Assembly (NCBI RefSeq): GCF_001458735.1
Contig: NZ_CZQA01000012.1
Location: 124,001 to 188,000, forward strand
Direction of reading: 5' to 3'
DNA from: Candidatus Nitrospira nitrosa
GTDB taxonomy: Bacteria > Nitrospirota > Nitrospiria > Nitrospirales > Nitrospiraceae
DNA length: 64,000 nucleotides
In this document: positions 42,509 to 52,600 of the stretch, one piece after another
How the letters are laid out: every line of letters begins with the position of its first letter
How positions within the stretch are numbered: the first letter of the stretch is position 1
Made by a program: the position numbers and the translations under genes
The notes under the pieces: generated by a model
What the model was told of the DNA's origin: nothing
Seen by the model: only the letters and a program-made list of their open reading frames with translations
Database searches by the model: none

Positions 42509-44689
42509 CTATGCCGCCTGTCTTCCGGGCGCGCGGGTATCAACACGAGTAAGCCGTTGCACAAATTCTTCTGCCGACATTGGACGCCCGAAGTAATGGC
42601 CTTGCGCTTGATCACACCCCTGATCACGAAACATCTTCAACTGCTCTTCGTTTTCGACCCCCTCGACCAACACCGTGAGGTTCATACTATGCGCAAGAGA
42701 GATAATCGCGCGGGAGATTGAAACATTGGCGGCGTTGTGCGGCACATCGTACGTGAATGATTGATCGATTTTGAGCATATTCAAGGGAAACCGTTGTAAG
42801 TGACTCAAGGAGGAATAACCGGTTCCAAAATCATCGATCGACAGTCGAATACCCATCGCCCTCAGTTCCTGCAGCATCTCAATGGACGTTTCGACATGTC
42901 GCATGGCGATTGACTCGGTCAACTCCAACTCAAGAAATTCCGGGTCAAGCCTGGTCTCTTCCAAGGCTCGTGACACGGCGTTCACCAACGAGGCCCCATG
43001 AAAGAAAGAATTGGAGACGTTGACCGACATTCGAATAGGGAGATAACCAGCATCTTGCCAAGCCTTTCCTTGCCGGCAGGCCATACCCAGTACGGCTTCG
43101 TCCAGCTTTCGGATCATGCCCGTCTCATTGGCGACAGGAAGAAACACGGCAGGCATCAGCAAGCCACGCAGAGGATGATGCCATCGCACTAATGCTTCGG
43201 CACCCACGATTCTGTTGCTTCGGATATCTATCTGCGGCTGGTAATACACGGTCAGTTCATGATGGTCCAACGCCTTTCGCAGGTCATTTTCCATCTCAAG
43301 CCGATCCGCAGCCATGGAGTTCATGGTCGCCGAGTAAAATTGTGCATTGTTCCGACCTCGTTCCTTCGCCTGGTACATGGCGACATCGGAACTCTTCAGG
43401 AGTTGATCCACGGACTCTCCATCGGTCGGAAAGATCGCAATCCCCACACTGGTGGTGACCGAAATCTCATGGCCATCGATCAAAAACGATTGCGACAGCG
43501 ATTCTAGGATACGTCGGGCAACCACCCCGGCATCCTGAACCTGTTGGATGTTCGTCAACAAGACCGTAAACTCGTCCCCTCCCAAGCGGGCTAATTCATG
43601 GGCCTCGCCCTTCTCGACCGACCGACTGATGGAATCGCTGTGCCTGACAGACTCTGCCAAGCGATCCGCAACCTGCTTCAACAACAGATCACCAATGTTA
43701 TGACCTAGCGTATCGTTAATGACCTTGAACCGGTCCAGATCAAGAAACAAGACTGCGAGCGTTGAGTGATAGCGACGTGCATGAGCAAGCGCTTGTGTGA
43801 CGCGATCTTTAAATAAGACACGATTCGGCAACCCCGTGAGACTGTCGTAATAGGCCAGCCGGTGGATTTCTCGCTCGGAGCGCTTTCGTTCACTGATATC
43901 CTTGGCCGTCCCCACAATCGTCAGTATTTTTAGCTGATCGTCGAAGACCGCCTCAGCCTGTAGATTCACCGTAAACTCACCCCCGTGTTGAAAGACGATC
44001 CGGTGATCAATATCACAAGGCTTCCGTTCGGCAAGAATCGATTGCAGCGCTCGGTCCACGAGATCGCGATCATCCACATGCACCATATCGAGAAATGCGT
44101 CTTTCGTTTCTCGAAAATCTTGTGATCGAATGCCCATCAACCGACAGAGTTCCGGAGACACCAAAAACCGCCCCGTGGAGGGATGCCATTCCCAATTGCC
44201 GATCTTGGCAATCCGCTGCGCCAAACCCAGCCGCGCCTCGCTCCGCAGAAGTGCGTTGAGCGTGAGACTCCCGCGCAGCATATACCGAACTCGATGCCCC
44301 AAGATGGTCGCATTCGTTGGTTTGGCGATGAAATCCGTGGCGCCGTACGCATAGGCACGACCAATCGAGTCCTCATCATCCAGCGCCGTCATCACCAGAA
44401 TCGGCACGCGCTTCCCTTCCACCGACTCACGCAGCTTCATACAAGCGGCAAATCCATCCATCACAGGCATGACTACGTCCATGATGATCAGATCGGGACG
44501 CCTCGCGGCAAACTGTTCTAAGGCATGTACTCCATTTGAGGCTTCGCACACCTCAAACCCAGCCTGTTTCAAGGCCTCGCGCACGAATAATCTGACCATC
44601 TCCTCATCATCGACCACGAGGATGACGGCTGTCCTTGTCTCATCTACCCCTGGCATATCACGCTCACACCTGCTCTCTGGACGACTCAT
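42509..44689 (-). CDS. REC-PAS-GGDEF-EAL c-di-GMP enzyme
   Basis: About 726 residues: a receiver (VVDDEEMVRLFVREAL, phospho-Asp in LIIMDVVMPVMDG), a PAS domain (IGNWEWHPSTGRF), GGDEF with intact ARLGGDEF and EAL with intact AEALVRWHHP, ELTESIAMRH and DDFGTGYSSLSHLQRF. Both cyclase and phosphodiesterase motifs look active. No RxxD inhibition site precedes GGDEF, and about 14 extra residues sit there. The 5' end meets the IS30 border: an ATG at 44716 straddles it, while 44689 and 44656 lie inside native DNA. The receiver may take phosphate from the nearby Hpt kinase. Confidence 0.9.
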   Translation of the reverse strand: MSRPESRCERDMPGVDETRTAVILVVDDEEMVRLFVREALKQAGFEVCEASNGVHALEQFAARRPDLIIMDVVMPVMDGFAACMKLRESVEGKRVPILVMTALDDEDSIGRAYAYGATDFIAKPTNATILGHRVRYMLRGSLTLNALLRSEARLGLAQRIAKIGNWEWHPSTGRFLVSPELCRLMGIRSQDFRETKDAFLDMVHVDDRDLVDRALQSILAERKPCDIDHRIVFQHGGEFTVNLQAEAVFDDQLKILTIVGTAKDISERKRSEREIHRLAYYDSLTGLPNRVLFKDRVTQALAHARRYHSTLAVLFLDLDRFKVINDTLGHNIGDLLLKQVADRLAESVRHSDSISRSVEKGEAHELARLGGDEFTVLLTNIQQVQDAGVVARRILESLSQSFLIDGHEISVTTSVGIAIFPTDGESVDQLLKSSDVAMYQAKERGRNNAQFYSATMNSMAADRLEMENDLRKALDHHELTVYYQPQIDIRSNRIVGAEALVRWHHPLRGLLMPAVFLPVANETGMIRKLDEAVLGMACRQGKAWQDAGYLPIRMSVNVSNSFFHGASLVNAVSRALEETRLDPEFLELELTESIAMRHVETSIEMLQELRAMGIRLSIDDFGTGYSSLSHLQRFPLNMLKIDQSFTYDVPHNAANVSISRAIISLAHSMNLTVLVEGVENEEQLKMFRDQGCDQAQGHYFGRPMSAEEFVQRLTRVDTRAPGRQAA

Positions 44690-44715
44690 ACCGTTGGCAT
44701 CTCCGAGAGGGTGCA

Positions 44716-45766
44716 TTCAAGATCCTAACGCAACAGGTGGTGAAATGCATGCGCGGGGCTGTGCCAGTTCAGAATTTTCCGTGGCCGATCGTTGAGCATT
44801 GCCTGCACTCGCTTGATCTCGCCTCGTGACACCTTGTTAAAGTGGGTCCCGGCGGGAAAGAACTGCCGTAGGAGCCCGTTGGTGTTTTCGTTGGTGCCCC
44901 GTTCCCAGGGAGAGTGGGGATGCGCAAAGTAGACCGGCATCTGTGTCTGGGTGGTAAAGCGCCGATGGTCGCGCATCTCCTGCCCCTGGTCATACGTGAG
45001 AGACCGGCGGAGCTGCGGCGGCAGTGTCCGGATAGCCCGGACAAAGGCCCGTCGTACGGCGGTCGCATGCTTGGCCTTCAGCGGGACCAGCAGGGTAAAC
45101 CGTGTTGTGCGTTCGACGAGCGTCCCGAGCGCCGAGGCATTGGCATGGCCGACGAGCAAGTCGCCTTCCCAATGGCCCGGCACGACACGCGCAGCTACTT
45201 CGGCTGGTCGGTCATCAATGCTGACCATCTCCTGGACGGCATGCGAGGAGAGCCGGACCTTGTGGGGCCGCCGAAAACGATGCCGCCGCCGGAGGTGCCG
45301 AGTGAGGGCGCGCTTAACGGTGTCGGGGGGTAACCCATAGAGATAGCCATAGATGGCTTCATGCGAAATCTGCCTCGCGGGATCTTGAGGATACTGCTGG
45401 CGCAAACTGTGGGCAATCTGTTCTGGCGACCAGCGTTGTGCCAGTCGGGCCAAGACCGCTCGGCGGAGTCGGAGGTCCGCCGCAAGCTTCCGGGGTTTCC
45501 GTGGCTGATGGGCCCACCGAGTCGCCCGTTGATGGGCTGGCACCGCGCGATAGGTCACCGGGCTGGTGCGGTGCCGAGTGAGTTCACGTGACAGCGTGCT
45601 AGGCGCGCGCTGCAGGGCGTGAGCCGTTGCACGTAAACTATACCCGGCGGCGAACATGCGACTGAGTTCTTCACGTTCCATAAGAGTCAATCGGTGATAG
45701 TGTCCCATGTACAACTCCTTGGTTCCTGGAATCTCCAGGATACAGGCGTTGCACTAGGACCTTGAA
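44716..45766 (-). mobile_element. IS30-family insertion sequence 2
   Basis: About 1.05 kb. The terminal inverted repeats at 44716-44734 and 45748-45766 match (TTCAAG, TCCTA, GCAAC in register, about 16 of 19). It carries an intact transposase and lies immediately upstream of the GGDEF-EAL gene, with the same reading direction. No clear target duplication was seen. It is a different IS30 lineage from the element at 7532-8625, because the ends differ. Confidence 0.82.
44725..45708 (-). CDS. IS30-family transposase
   Basis: A 327-residue transposase with MGHYHRLTLMEREELSRMFA and the helix-turn-helix SLRATAHALQRAPSTLSREL. The DDE core is intact: PGHWEGDLLVG, SLTYDQGQEM and the E in ERGTNENTNGLLRQFFP. 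The ATG is placed by AAGGAG six bases upstream. It is distinct in sequence from the transposase at 7537-8520. Readthrough from it may drive the GGDEF-EAL gene. Confidence 0.92.
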   Translation of the reverse strand: MGHYHRLTLMEREELSRMFAAGYSLRATAHALQRAPSTLSRELTRHRTSPVTYRAVPAHQRATRWAHQPRKPRKLAADLRLRRAVLARLAQRWSPEQIAHSLRQQYPQDPARQISHEAIYGYLYGLPPDTVKRALTRHLRRRHRFRRPHKVRLSSHAVQEMVSIDDRPAEVAARVVPGHWEGDLLVGHANASALGTLVERTTRFTLLVPLKAKHATAVRRAFVRAIRTLPPQLRRSLTYDQGQEMRDHRRFTTQTQMPVYFAHPHSPWERGTNENTNGLLRQFFPAGTHFNKVSRGEIKRVQAMLNDRPRKILNWHSPAHAFHHLLR

Positions 45767-46200
45767 CCCACCGAGTCCCTTGATCGCTCGGCGGATGAAC
45801 TGATCTGTTGCTTCACCGCAAGCCGTCGCATCGACGCATGACGCAGTGGAGAGCTCACGAGACGAATGTGCATGGCGTGCACTCTATGCCGAACAAGCGT
45901 GCGGCACCAATCCGGCCGTTCGACCCTCTGCCCTAACACCTGACGATACCAGCAATTTTTGATGCGTAAAGAGTTTGGAGAAAATTCGCTTCGCGGTGCT
46001 ACGCAGGTTGGTCAGGGGATCCCCTCAGCCAAGGAGGAGTGTTGATTCTTGTGTAACTCGATGCTCAACACCACACCATCATATGGAGTAATGGCTTTTC
46101 GCGTGGAGGTAGAGATTCGGACTAAAACACGGAGGCGGGCTTGAAACAGGGTTCAGAATGCGTGAACTGATTGTGTATGGCTTTCCATGAGACCAGAAGA
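45767..46200. other. Intergenic region between IS30 and rtcB
   Basis: About 430 bp with no convincing gene. A short frame near 45754-45939 runs into the IS and has no recognisable content. A GGGGATCCCC palindrome (about 46017-46026) stands alone. This region may hold the original promoter of the GGDEF-EAL gene, now cut off by the IS. Confidence 0.35.
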
Positions 46201-47652
46201 TTACCCCTTTATGTTCCCGATTGGACGCAGTTCCGCCACCTTTTTAGTAATACCTGCACGGTCGACCGTCTCGACGACATCAGAAATATTCTTGTATGCG
46301 AACCCGGCCTCTTCCGCCAAACCTGACATGGATACGGCTTTGACAAGGATGCCACGCTGTTTCATTTCCTGCTGAAGCTGTTCGCCACGAATCGCTTTCT
46401 TGGCCTGTGCCCGCGACATCGTCCGCCCTGAGCCATGCATCGTAGACCCGAATGTCTCAGCGACGGCTCGGTCTGTACCGACCAGAAGATAGGAACCGGT
46501 CTCCATCGATCCTCCGCAAATCACCGGCTGGCCAGTTTTCTGAAAATCCCACGGCAAATCCGGGCTCCCCGGGCCGAACGCTCTGGTTGATCCCTTGCGG
46601 TGAACCAATAGATCTCCTTCGGGATAGCGCTCAACCTTGGCGATATTATGAGCGACATCATAGACCAACTCCATGCCCAACTCCTCAGCCGACAGCCCAA
46701 ACACAGCTGCGAATGCTTCGCGAATCTGATGGGTGATGACTTGTCGGTTGGCAAAGGCCGTATTGGCTGCACAGTTCATGGCGGAGAAATAGTCCTGTCC
46801 TTCTGGTGAACGAAACGGAGCGCACGCGAGTTGCGGATCCTTCACAGAGATCCCATACCGCCGCATCGCCTTCTCAAATACTTTGAGATAGTCGCTGGCA
46901 ACCTGATGGCCAAACCCACGGGACCCGCAGTGGACCATCACCACAATCTGACCCTGGCCGGTAATGCCCAACGCCGTAGCCGTCTCAGGATCGAACACCC
47001 GGTCGTTCGAAACAACCTGCACTTCCAAGTAATGATTCCCAGAGCCCAGTGTCCCCAGCTGATTGATCCCCCGCCCCACCGCATGATCGCTGACGTTGGA
47101 CGGATCAGCACCTGCGATACAACCGCCTTCTTCAATGTGCGCAAGATCCCGATGCCAGCCATAGCCTTCTTCAATGCACCAGCGAGCACCTCGTGTCATC
47201 ACCCCTTTGAACGAACTTCGGTTCAATCGGATGAAGCCTGCTGCCCCGACGCCGGCCGGCACACGCCGGAATAATTCGGTCATGAGACGATCCAGTTTCG
47301 GTTGCACATCTTCCAAGGTCAAATCCGTGCGGATCAGACGCATCCCACAATTGACGTCATACCCGACCCCTCCGGGAGAAATAATTCCCGACCTGGTATC
47401 GAACGCGGCAACACCCCCGATGGGAAACCCATAGCCCCAATGCCCGTCCGGCATGCAGAGCGCATAGCGCGCAATACCAGGGAGACAAGCCACATTGGTG
47501 ACTTGATCGAAAACACCGCGGTCCATCGTCTGTAAAATACCCGGCGTGGCATAGATCCGCGCAGGTACCAGCATCCCTGCTTTCTCAGTGACGGGGATCT
47601 CCCACACCTCATCGGTCACCCGATTGACCCGCATATCAGTATTCAATTTCAT
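46201..47652 (-). CDS. rtcB: RNA-splicing ligase RtcB
   Basis: A 483-residue 3'-phosphate RNA ligase. The Mn-binding motifs are MPDGHWGYGFPIGGVAAF, the Cys-containing GVGYDVNCGMRLIRT and GSGNHYLEV. The guanylylated His lies in TMHGSGRTMSRAQAKK and all catalytic positions are present. RtcB joins RNA 2',3'-cyclic phosphates to 5'-OH ends for tRNA splicing or RNA repair. It overlaps its activator archease by 4 bp. Confidence 0.96.
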   Translation of the reverse strand: MKLNTDMRVNRVTDEVWEIPVTEKAGMLVPARIYATPGILQTMDRGVFDQVTNVACLPGIARYALCMPDGHWGYGFPIGGVAAFDTRSGIISPGGVGYDVNCGMRLIRTDLTLEDVQPKLDRLMTELFRRVPAGVGAAGFIRLNRSSFKGVMTRGARWCIEEGYGWHRDLAHIEEGGCIAGADPSNVSDHAVGRGINQLGTLGSGNHYLEVQVVSNDRVFDPETATALGITGQGQIVVMVHCGSRGFGHQVASDYLKVFEKAMRRYGISVKDPQLACAPFRSPEGQDYFSAMNCAANTAFANRQVITHQIREAFAAVFGLSAEELGMELVYDVAHNIAKVERYPEGDLLVHRKGSTRAFGPGSPDLPWDFQKTGQPVICGGSMETGSYLLVGTDRAVAETFGSTMHGSGRTMSRAQAKKAIRGEQLQQEMKQRGILVKAVSMSGLAEEAGFAYKNISDVVETVDRAGITKKVAELRPIGNIKG

Positions 47653-48080
47653 ACGTCGACCACCACCTGAGCATACCAGCGCATTCCCTGCTGTTTCACT
47701 TCATACAGATGCTTCGTCACACCCTTCACATCATTGTGGAGTATCTGAGTTGTCTGATCCACGGGAGCGCCTCGTAGTACAGCAGCAAGCGTCCATGTGG
47801 TGCCTTTCTGAACCACGGAAAGGTTTGCTTCGTGAAACACCACCCCCGCCGCGTCTTTCCAATACACCAGATCCGAGAGCCATTCAAAGAGCAGCTCGTC
47901 CAGAGCTCCGCATACGTGTTCAATCCTACGCTCCCATGTCATTGCCACCGTTGAAGGATCGGCCAATGTTTCCAACAGCGCATCAGTCGCTGCGCGAAAC
48001 AACTCCTCCACAGAATCGCCTTCCGCTTTGAAGGCCAGGTCCGCTACCGCAATATCGTCAAGAAATTGATACGAATGCAT
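47649..48080 (-). CDS. Archease
   Basis: A 143-residue archease that stimulates RtcB guanylylation and turnover. Features: HSYQFLDDIAVADLAFKAEG near the N-terminus with its metal-binding acidic residues, ELLFEWLSDLVYWKD and the C-terminal ILHNDVKGVTKHLYEV. It is placed just upstream of rtcB and overlaps it by the ATGA type. The two therefore form the RNA repair/ligation pair seen in archaea and many bacteria. Confidence 0.93.
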   Translation of the reverse strand: MHSYQFLDDIAVADLAFKAEGDSVEELFRAATDALLETLADPSTVAMTWERRIEHVCGALDELLFEWLSDLVYWKDAAGVVFHEANLSVVQKGTTWTLAAVLRGAPVDQTTQILHNDVKGVTKHLYEVKQQGMRWYAQVVVDV

Positions 48081-48271
48081 TCTGTTGCCTTGAGCCCACT
48101 GACAGTATGACGCAACCGGGTTGGCTATTCAAAATGACCGCTCAGGTTACCATGCTGCCATTGGGGCGAGCCTCGACTGAGCTTGCGAAAATCAAAGACT
48201 CGTCCGGACCTGGATAGGTGGAGTGTTTGAGCGAGGCAGGAATACCGCTGAACGTGTGTTCCAACAGCAGG

Positions 48272-49420
48272 CTAGTCGAGCACGAATTGCTTCGGGAAAT
48301 TTGTCAGATTGCGGCAGCCGTCCTTCGTCACCAGCACCATGTCTTCAATGCGAACCGCGCCCAAACCAGGATAGTACAGTCCTGGTTCGACCGTGACCAC
48401 ATGCCCTTCCTGGAGGAGTGAACCCGTTCGGCTGATACGAGGCGCTTCATGAATATCCAGCCCCACCCCATGCCCGGTCCCGTGAAAATACCCTTGCATA
48501 CGTCCATTCACCAAACCTGTCTTGTAACCTGCCTTCTCGAACCGTGTACAGATACCTTGATGGATCTTCATCCCGTCAGCGCCATCCTTGATTTTCGTGA
48601 TGGCTTCTTCCTGTGCATCTTTCACCGTGCTATACAGGCGCTTGAGCTCAGGGCTCGCTGTCCCCCGTATGACTGTGCGCGACATATCGGCGAAGTAGCG
48701 ACTCGTGGCAGAGCGAGGGAATACGTCAAAAATAATACTGCGATGAGCGGGTAACGGCCCGCTCCCTTCATTGTGGGGATCACAGGCCTGCTCCCCACCC
48801 GCCACGATCGTATGCTGAGCGATACAGTCCAGTTCCATGAGCTTCACATTGATGAACTTTTTCACCCGCTCGGAGGTCACCGCCTGACCATCCAGCCAGA
48901 GTTGCGTCCCCTTAATTTCGGCCCGGCGTAACATGGCATGAGCAGCGGTCACAGCTTCCTCCGTAGCCCGCTGCGCGGCTTCGATATGGCGGACTTCGTC
49001 CGGCGTCTTCATCACACGTTGCTCATAGAACAGTTCCAACTTCGGTTTCAGACTATAGCCACGCTCCTGCAACCGAGCGGCATGGATGACTGGAAAACTC
49101 GCCGGCACCGACAGGCGTCGAATCTTCGACTCCTTTAAGACCACATGCACGATATCGACGGCTGTCGGAGCTTTGATGCCCTGTTTCTTGGCCTTCTGCT
49201 CGACTTCAGAATATGACAACACTCGATCCACCGATGCCTCGGACCGGGCGCGATCCATTTCCAGATCGCTCATCACCATCACCCGTTCGCCTCTGATTTC
49301 AAGATAGATGAAGGGGTCGGGAGCTATGAAGCGGGTGGCGTAATACAAATTCGAATCCTGTTCACTCGCAGCAATGAACAGCGTCGCAACGTCTGGCTGG
49401 GAGATAGTACTGCGTTTCAT
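48272..49420 (-). CDS. M24-family Xaa-Pro peptidase
   Basis: A 382-residue enzyme of the pita-bread fold. The N-terminal creatinase-like domain runs to about 130 and contains YATRFIAPDPFIYLEI. The catalytic domain has the metal ligands in SIIFDVFPRSATSRYFADMSRT (two Asp), FHGTGHGVGLDIHEAP (His), VTVEPGLY (Glu) and VRIEDMVLV (Glu). It resembles PepP/PepQ-type aminopeptidases that release residues before Pro. It stands alone in its strand group, with a 191-bp gap to archease. Confidence 0.9.
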   Translation of the reverse strand: MKRSTISQPDVATLFIAASEQDSNLYYATRFIAPDPFIYLEIRGERVMVMSDLEMDRARSEASVDRVLSYSEVEQKAKKQGIKAPTAVDIVHVVLKESKIRRLSVPASFPVIHAARLQERGYSLKPKLELFYEQRVMKTPDEVRHIEAAQRATEEAVTAAHAMLRRAEIKGTQLWLDGQAVTSERVKKFINVKLMELDCIAQHTIVAGGEQACDPHNEGSGPLPAHRSIIFDVFPRSATSRYFADMSRTVIRGTASPELKRLYSTVKDAQEEAITKIKDGADGMKIHQGICTRFEKAGYKTGLVNGRMQGYFHGTGHGVGLDIHEAPRISRTGSLLQEGHVVTVEPGLYYPGLGAVRIEDMVLVTKDGCRNLTNFPKQFVLD

Positions 49421-49468
49421 GGATCAACTACCTAAAAGTGGACACCCAGCAAGGCGGGAGGAATGCGC

Positions 49469-49594
49469 TCAAGATGCTCAAAATGGTTGCTCGACGAGGC
49501 CGCAGCAAGTGAGGGACCGAGGCGTACCCTCTGAGGTACGTTGAGGGACTAAACGACGCGAGAACGAAGCCGACAAGCATTTTCAGCATCTTGA
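49469..49594. repeat. Palindromic intergenic repeat, copy 2
   Basis: A 126-bp block between the M24 peptidase and AsmA-like genes. The ends form an inverted repeat of about 26 bp with few mismatches: TCAAGATGCTCAAAATG on the left and, in reverse complement, TCAAGATGCTGAAAATG on the right. A second stem in the middle is CGTACC / GGTACG. Its arms align with the repeat at 164-361. It has no gene and looks like a mobile or REP-like palindromic family. Confidence 0.65.
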
Positions 49595-49657
49595 GTCGGA
49601 TGCTAGCATGGGGGCGTGGGGCGGTCAAGAATTCGATCGGACGAAAACTGTTGCCAG

Positions 49658-52600
49658 TTATGGTCTGGCGGGAGGCGGCGCTGGCGTAAGGTCTTTGGAT
49701 CGCACACCGGTTTCTTCATCCGGCGTCACCAAGTCCATCGGCAGCGTCAAGGTATTGGTAAGCACATCGACCGCCAGCTGCGCCAATCCTGAGAGACCGG
49801 ACGCAAATGACTTCACCGGCAGGTAGGTCACCTCGGGATCTTCCAGCCCGCCTTTCACGGTAAACATTGCCGTGGCTAAGCCTTTGCGATCTCCCGCAAT
49901 GATTCGTCCAAAGAGTGGAATCGTCTTGAGAAATTGGGAATAGGATCCAAACGGGCTCACTGCCACTGCGAGATCCAGCTGGTCTGTGGGCAAATCATAA
50001 TTTCCCGCCGCGGTAATCTTAAGGATTGGACTGTCGATGATCAAATTTTCCGTTTGAAACAGACCGTTTTGAATGGCAATCGTTGAGGAAATTCTGTTGT
50101 AGGGTAGCCCCTCTTTTTCCAACTCGACCTTCCCTTGCAAGACGGCGGGAAGATTCAACAGACTGATGATTTTCCAAACGGCACGCTCGTTTGTTTTCAG
50201 GATTCGTCCATTTTCCAACAAGACGTCAACCTTGCCATTCAACGAGGGATAGATGCCATGGGGATTTCGTCCATGGCCACGAATCGCGCCACTGATCCGC
50301 AACTCTCCCGACACCCCATGCGCTTGTGCCTTGGCCAGCTTCAAGACATCATCAAATTCCATACCCGTGGCCCGAAACGAGAGGTCAAGGTCAGCCGGCG
50401 CGTTGGGTGGAAGCTGTACGACCAGCCGTCCCGCCACATGCCCATGACTGGATTCCCCGGATAAGCGATCCAGGTCAAGCACCCCATCCTGAATGGTGAT
50501 GCGTGCGGACAGCGAACTGAATTTGAGATGTTGGTAATGCCCACGCGCCACGGCCGCGGTCATCGTCACCTGACTGGTTGCTGCCAGCGTCTCGAGGAAC
50601 TCTCGGACAGGCGAGCGCCCGCCCTTGGGGATCAATAAGCTCAGGTCAAGCTGGTTAGACTCAATCCTTCCGATGATGGATGGCTTCGTCAGCCAATTTC
50701 GAACCGTGGCCTCCATCGCGACATCGCTACCCTGGACTTTGAACGACAGTCGTTTGAGCTCAGTCTCGTTGCGGAGAAATCTGACACGAGCATAGAGATC
50801 CTGAATGTGCCCATCGACTTCCTTAGCCTGCAGCACCCCATTCGTCAACCCCATCCATCCGGTTATTCGCCAGGCATGCCAGTCCGGTTCTCGGCCTTTG
50901 ATCTCCAACGAGAGCTCGAGGTTCCCCACTTCAAGTCCGCCCTTGGAGATCCATCTCGGAAGACTGGCAACCGGGATGATCCCTGTTGCGACCGCCATAT
51001 CAACCAGGAAACCATTCCCGAACTGCAGGGTACCCTTAGCGGGAATCGTCAACGATGGCAGAACCAGCGCGACTCGGTCCAACTTGATACTCGCAGTTTG
51101 GGGCAGCACTCCCTCAAACTCGACCGCCGCGCGAGACCCAATAGGTTTATCGATCACCCCAAGCACGACCTTCGCCTCGTCCAGTGCGATGGATCCTCGG
51201 ACATGCGGTCTCGTCGTCACGCCTGAGAGCGTCGCCGTTGAGCTCAGAGTCCCCTCGAGTACACCCCGATCAATGGCGGAAGATCGGAAGAGCCGGACTA
51301 TCTGAGCCGCATCGCCACGTGTACGAATAGACAGATCTTGAAACTGACTGGTCGATCCCCCGGTAATCGTCCCCTGGACCTGGACGGCCATTCCCCCAAG
51401 ATTCCCCGTCACCTGATCAAGTTGAGTTGCGCCATCAGCCAACACAAATCGCCCTTGCACCCCGGTCATCCGCTCCGGCAAGGCTGGATGATTCAGGCTG
51501 ATGTGACGGGCGGTAATCTCCCCACCGGCAAATGTGATTCCTCCGGGTTGATTCAACGGACCGACGAGGCGAAAGGTCGCAACCGCCGTTCCCTCCGCAT
51601 CTCGAACCCCGGCAAACACCTGTGCCATCCGCTCTGTTTTGACCGTCCTCGAGAGAAACTCTATCAACGACGTGGCCCCCATCTCACTCGTCATCTCCAG
51701 GTCCAACCACGGCCCTGCGTCAAGAAACGACACCTCCGCTTTCCCATCGGTCAACTGCATCGTTCCATAGTTCCCCGTAATCTTGGAGATACGCACCCGC
51801 CCGGTTTCGACCAGGATCACCGCCGCCAAGTCTGTTGCCGCGACATGATCACGACCGATGAGCGCATGACCTTCTTGCACATGAAATTCCCCGGTCGCCG
51901 ACAACTGAGGGCCGGTCGCGGTCGAGCCGGTCAGTGTGGCCTTCACGACCTGTACCTTGCCGTCGATGCGACGTTCTTCCAACAGGGCCGGTAACTGTGG
52001 ATGGATCCACTCCGGAGAAATGGTTTTCAGCAGTTGCGGCAATGTCACAAGAGAACTGGAAAAGGTCACGGAAAAGGTGGGTTGCGGAGTCAGGACGCCG
52101 GCAAGACTACCATGGCCCGTCAGGGTGATCTCGTTCAAGTGTGCACTCATCTCCGATAACACCATGTCATAGCCGGCGACACCCGGCATAACACGCACGG
52201 CACTCCGCAGATTCAACGAACCTTGGAGATGATCTGAAACCGGTCTTGGGCCAAGAAAGTCGGCCGCATCACGCACCTTGATATCAGCGGCATCAATATG
52301 ACCATCAAATTGCAGTCCAGGAACCGGCTCCCCCACATCATCACCTGACAAGGCGACTGGCTGTTCCGCCTGTTTGATCGCCCCATCCAGGGACACCCTC
52401 GAAACTCCATGCGTACCCTGATGGGACATCGCCACATGCACGTCGGCAACGCCCTGCTCTGGATGAATCGTGAGGTCACACTCAACATGTTCCAGGGTAA
52501 TGGACCGAATGCCATCCGGTCTGGCCGCATCCATCACCGTGATCGTTCCATTCAGAAGTTTGGCCTGCCGGACCATGAAGGTCCGTGCCATCAGAGCCAT

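Noticed and set aside
45754-45939. Minus-strand frame that runs into IS30 element 2
   Set aside because: It could have been an N-terminal fragment of an interrupted gene, but its content is low-complexity and arginine-rich with no family resemblance.
51338-51994. 218-codon plus-strand frame inside the AsmA-like gene
   Set aside because: It is a shadow of a continuous 1132-codon gene with a recognisable fold pattern.
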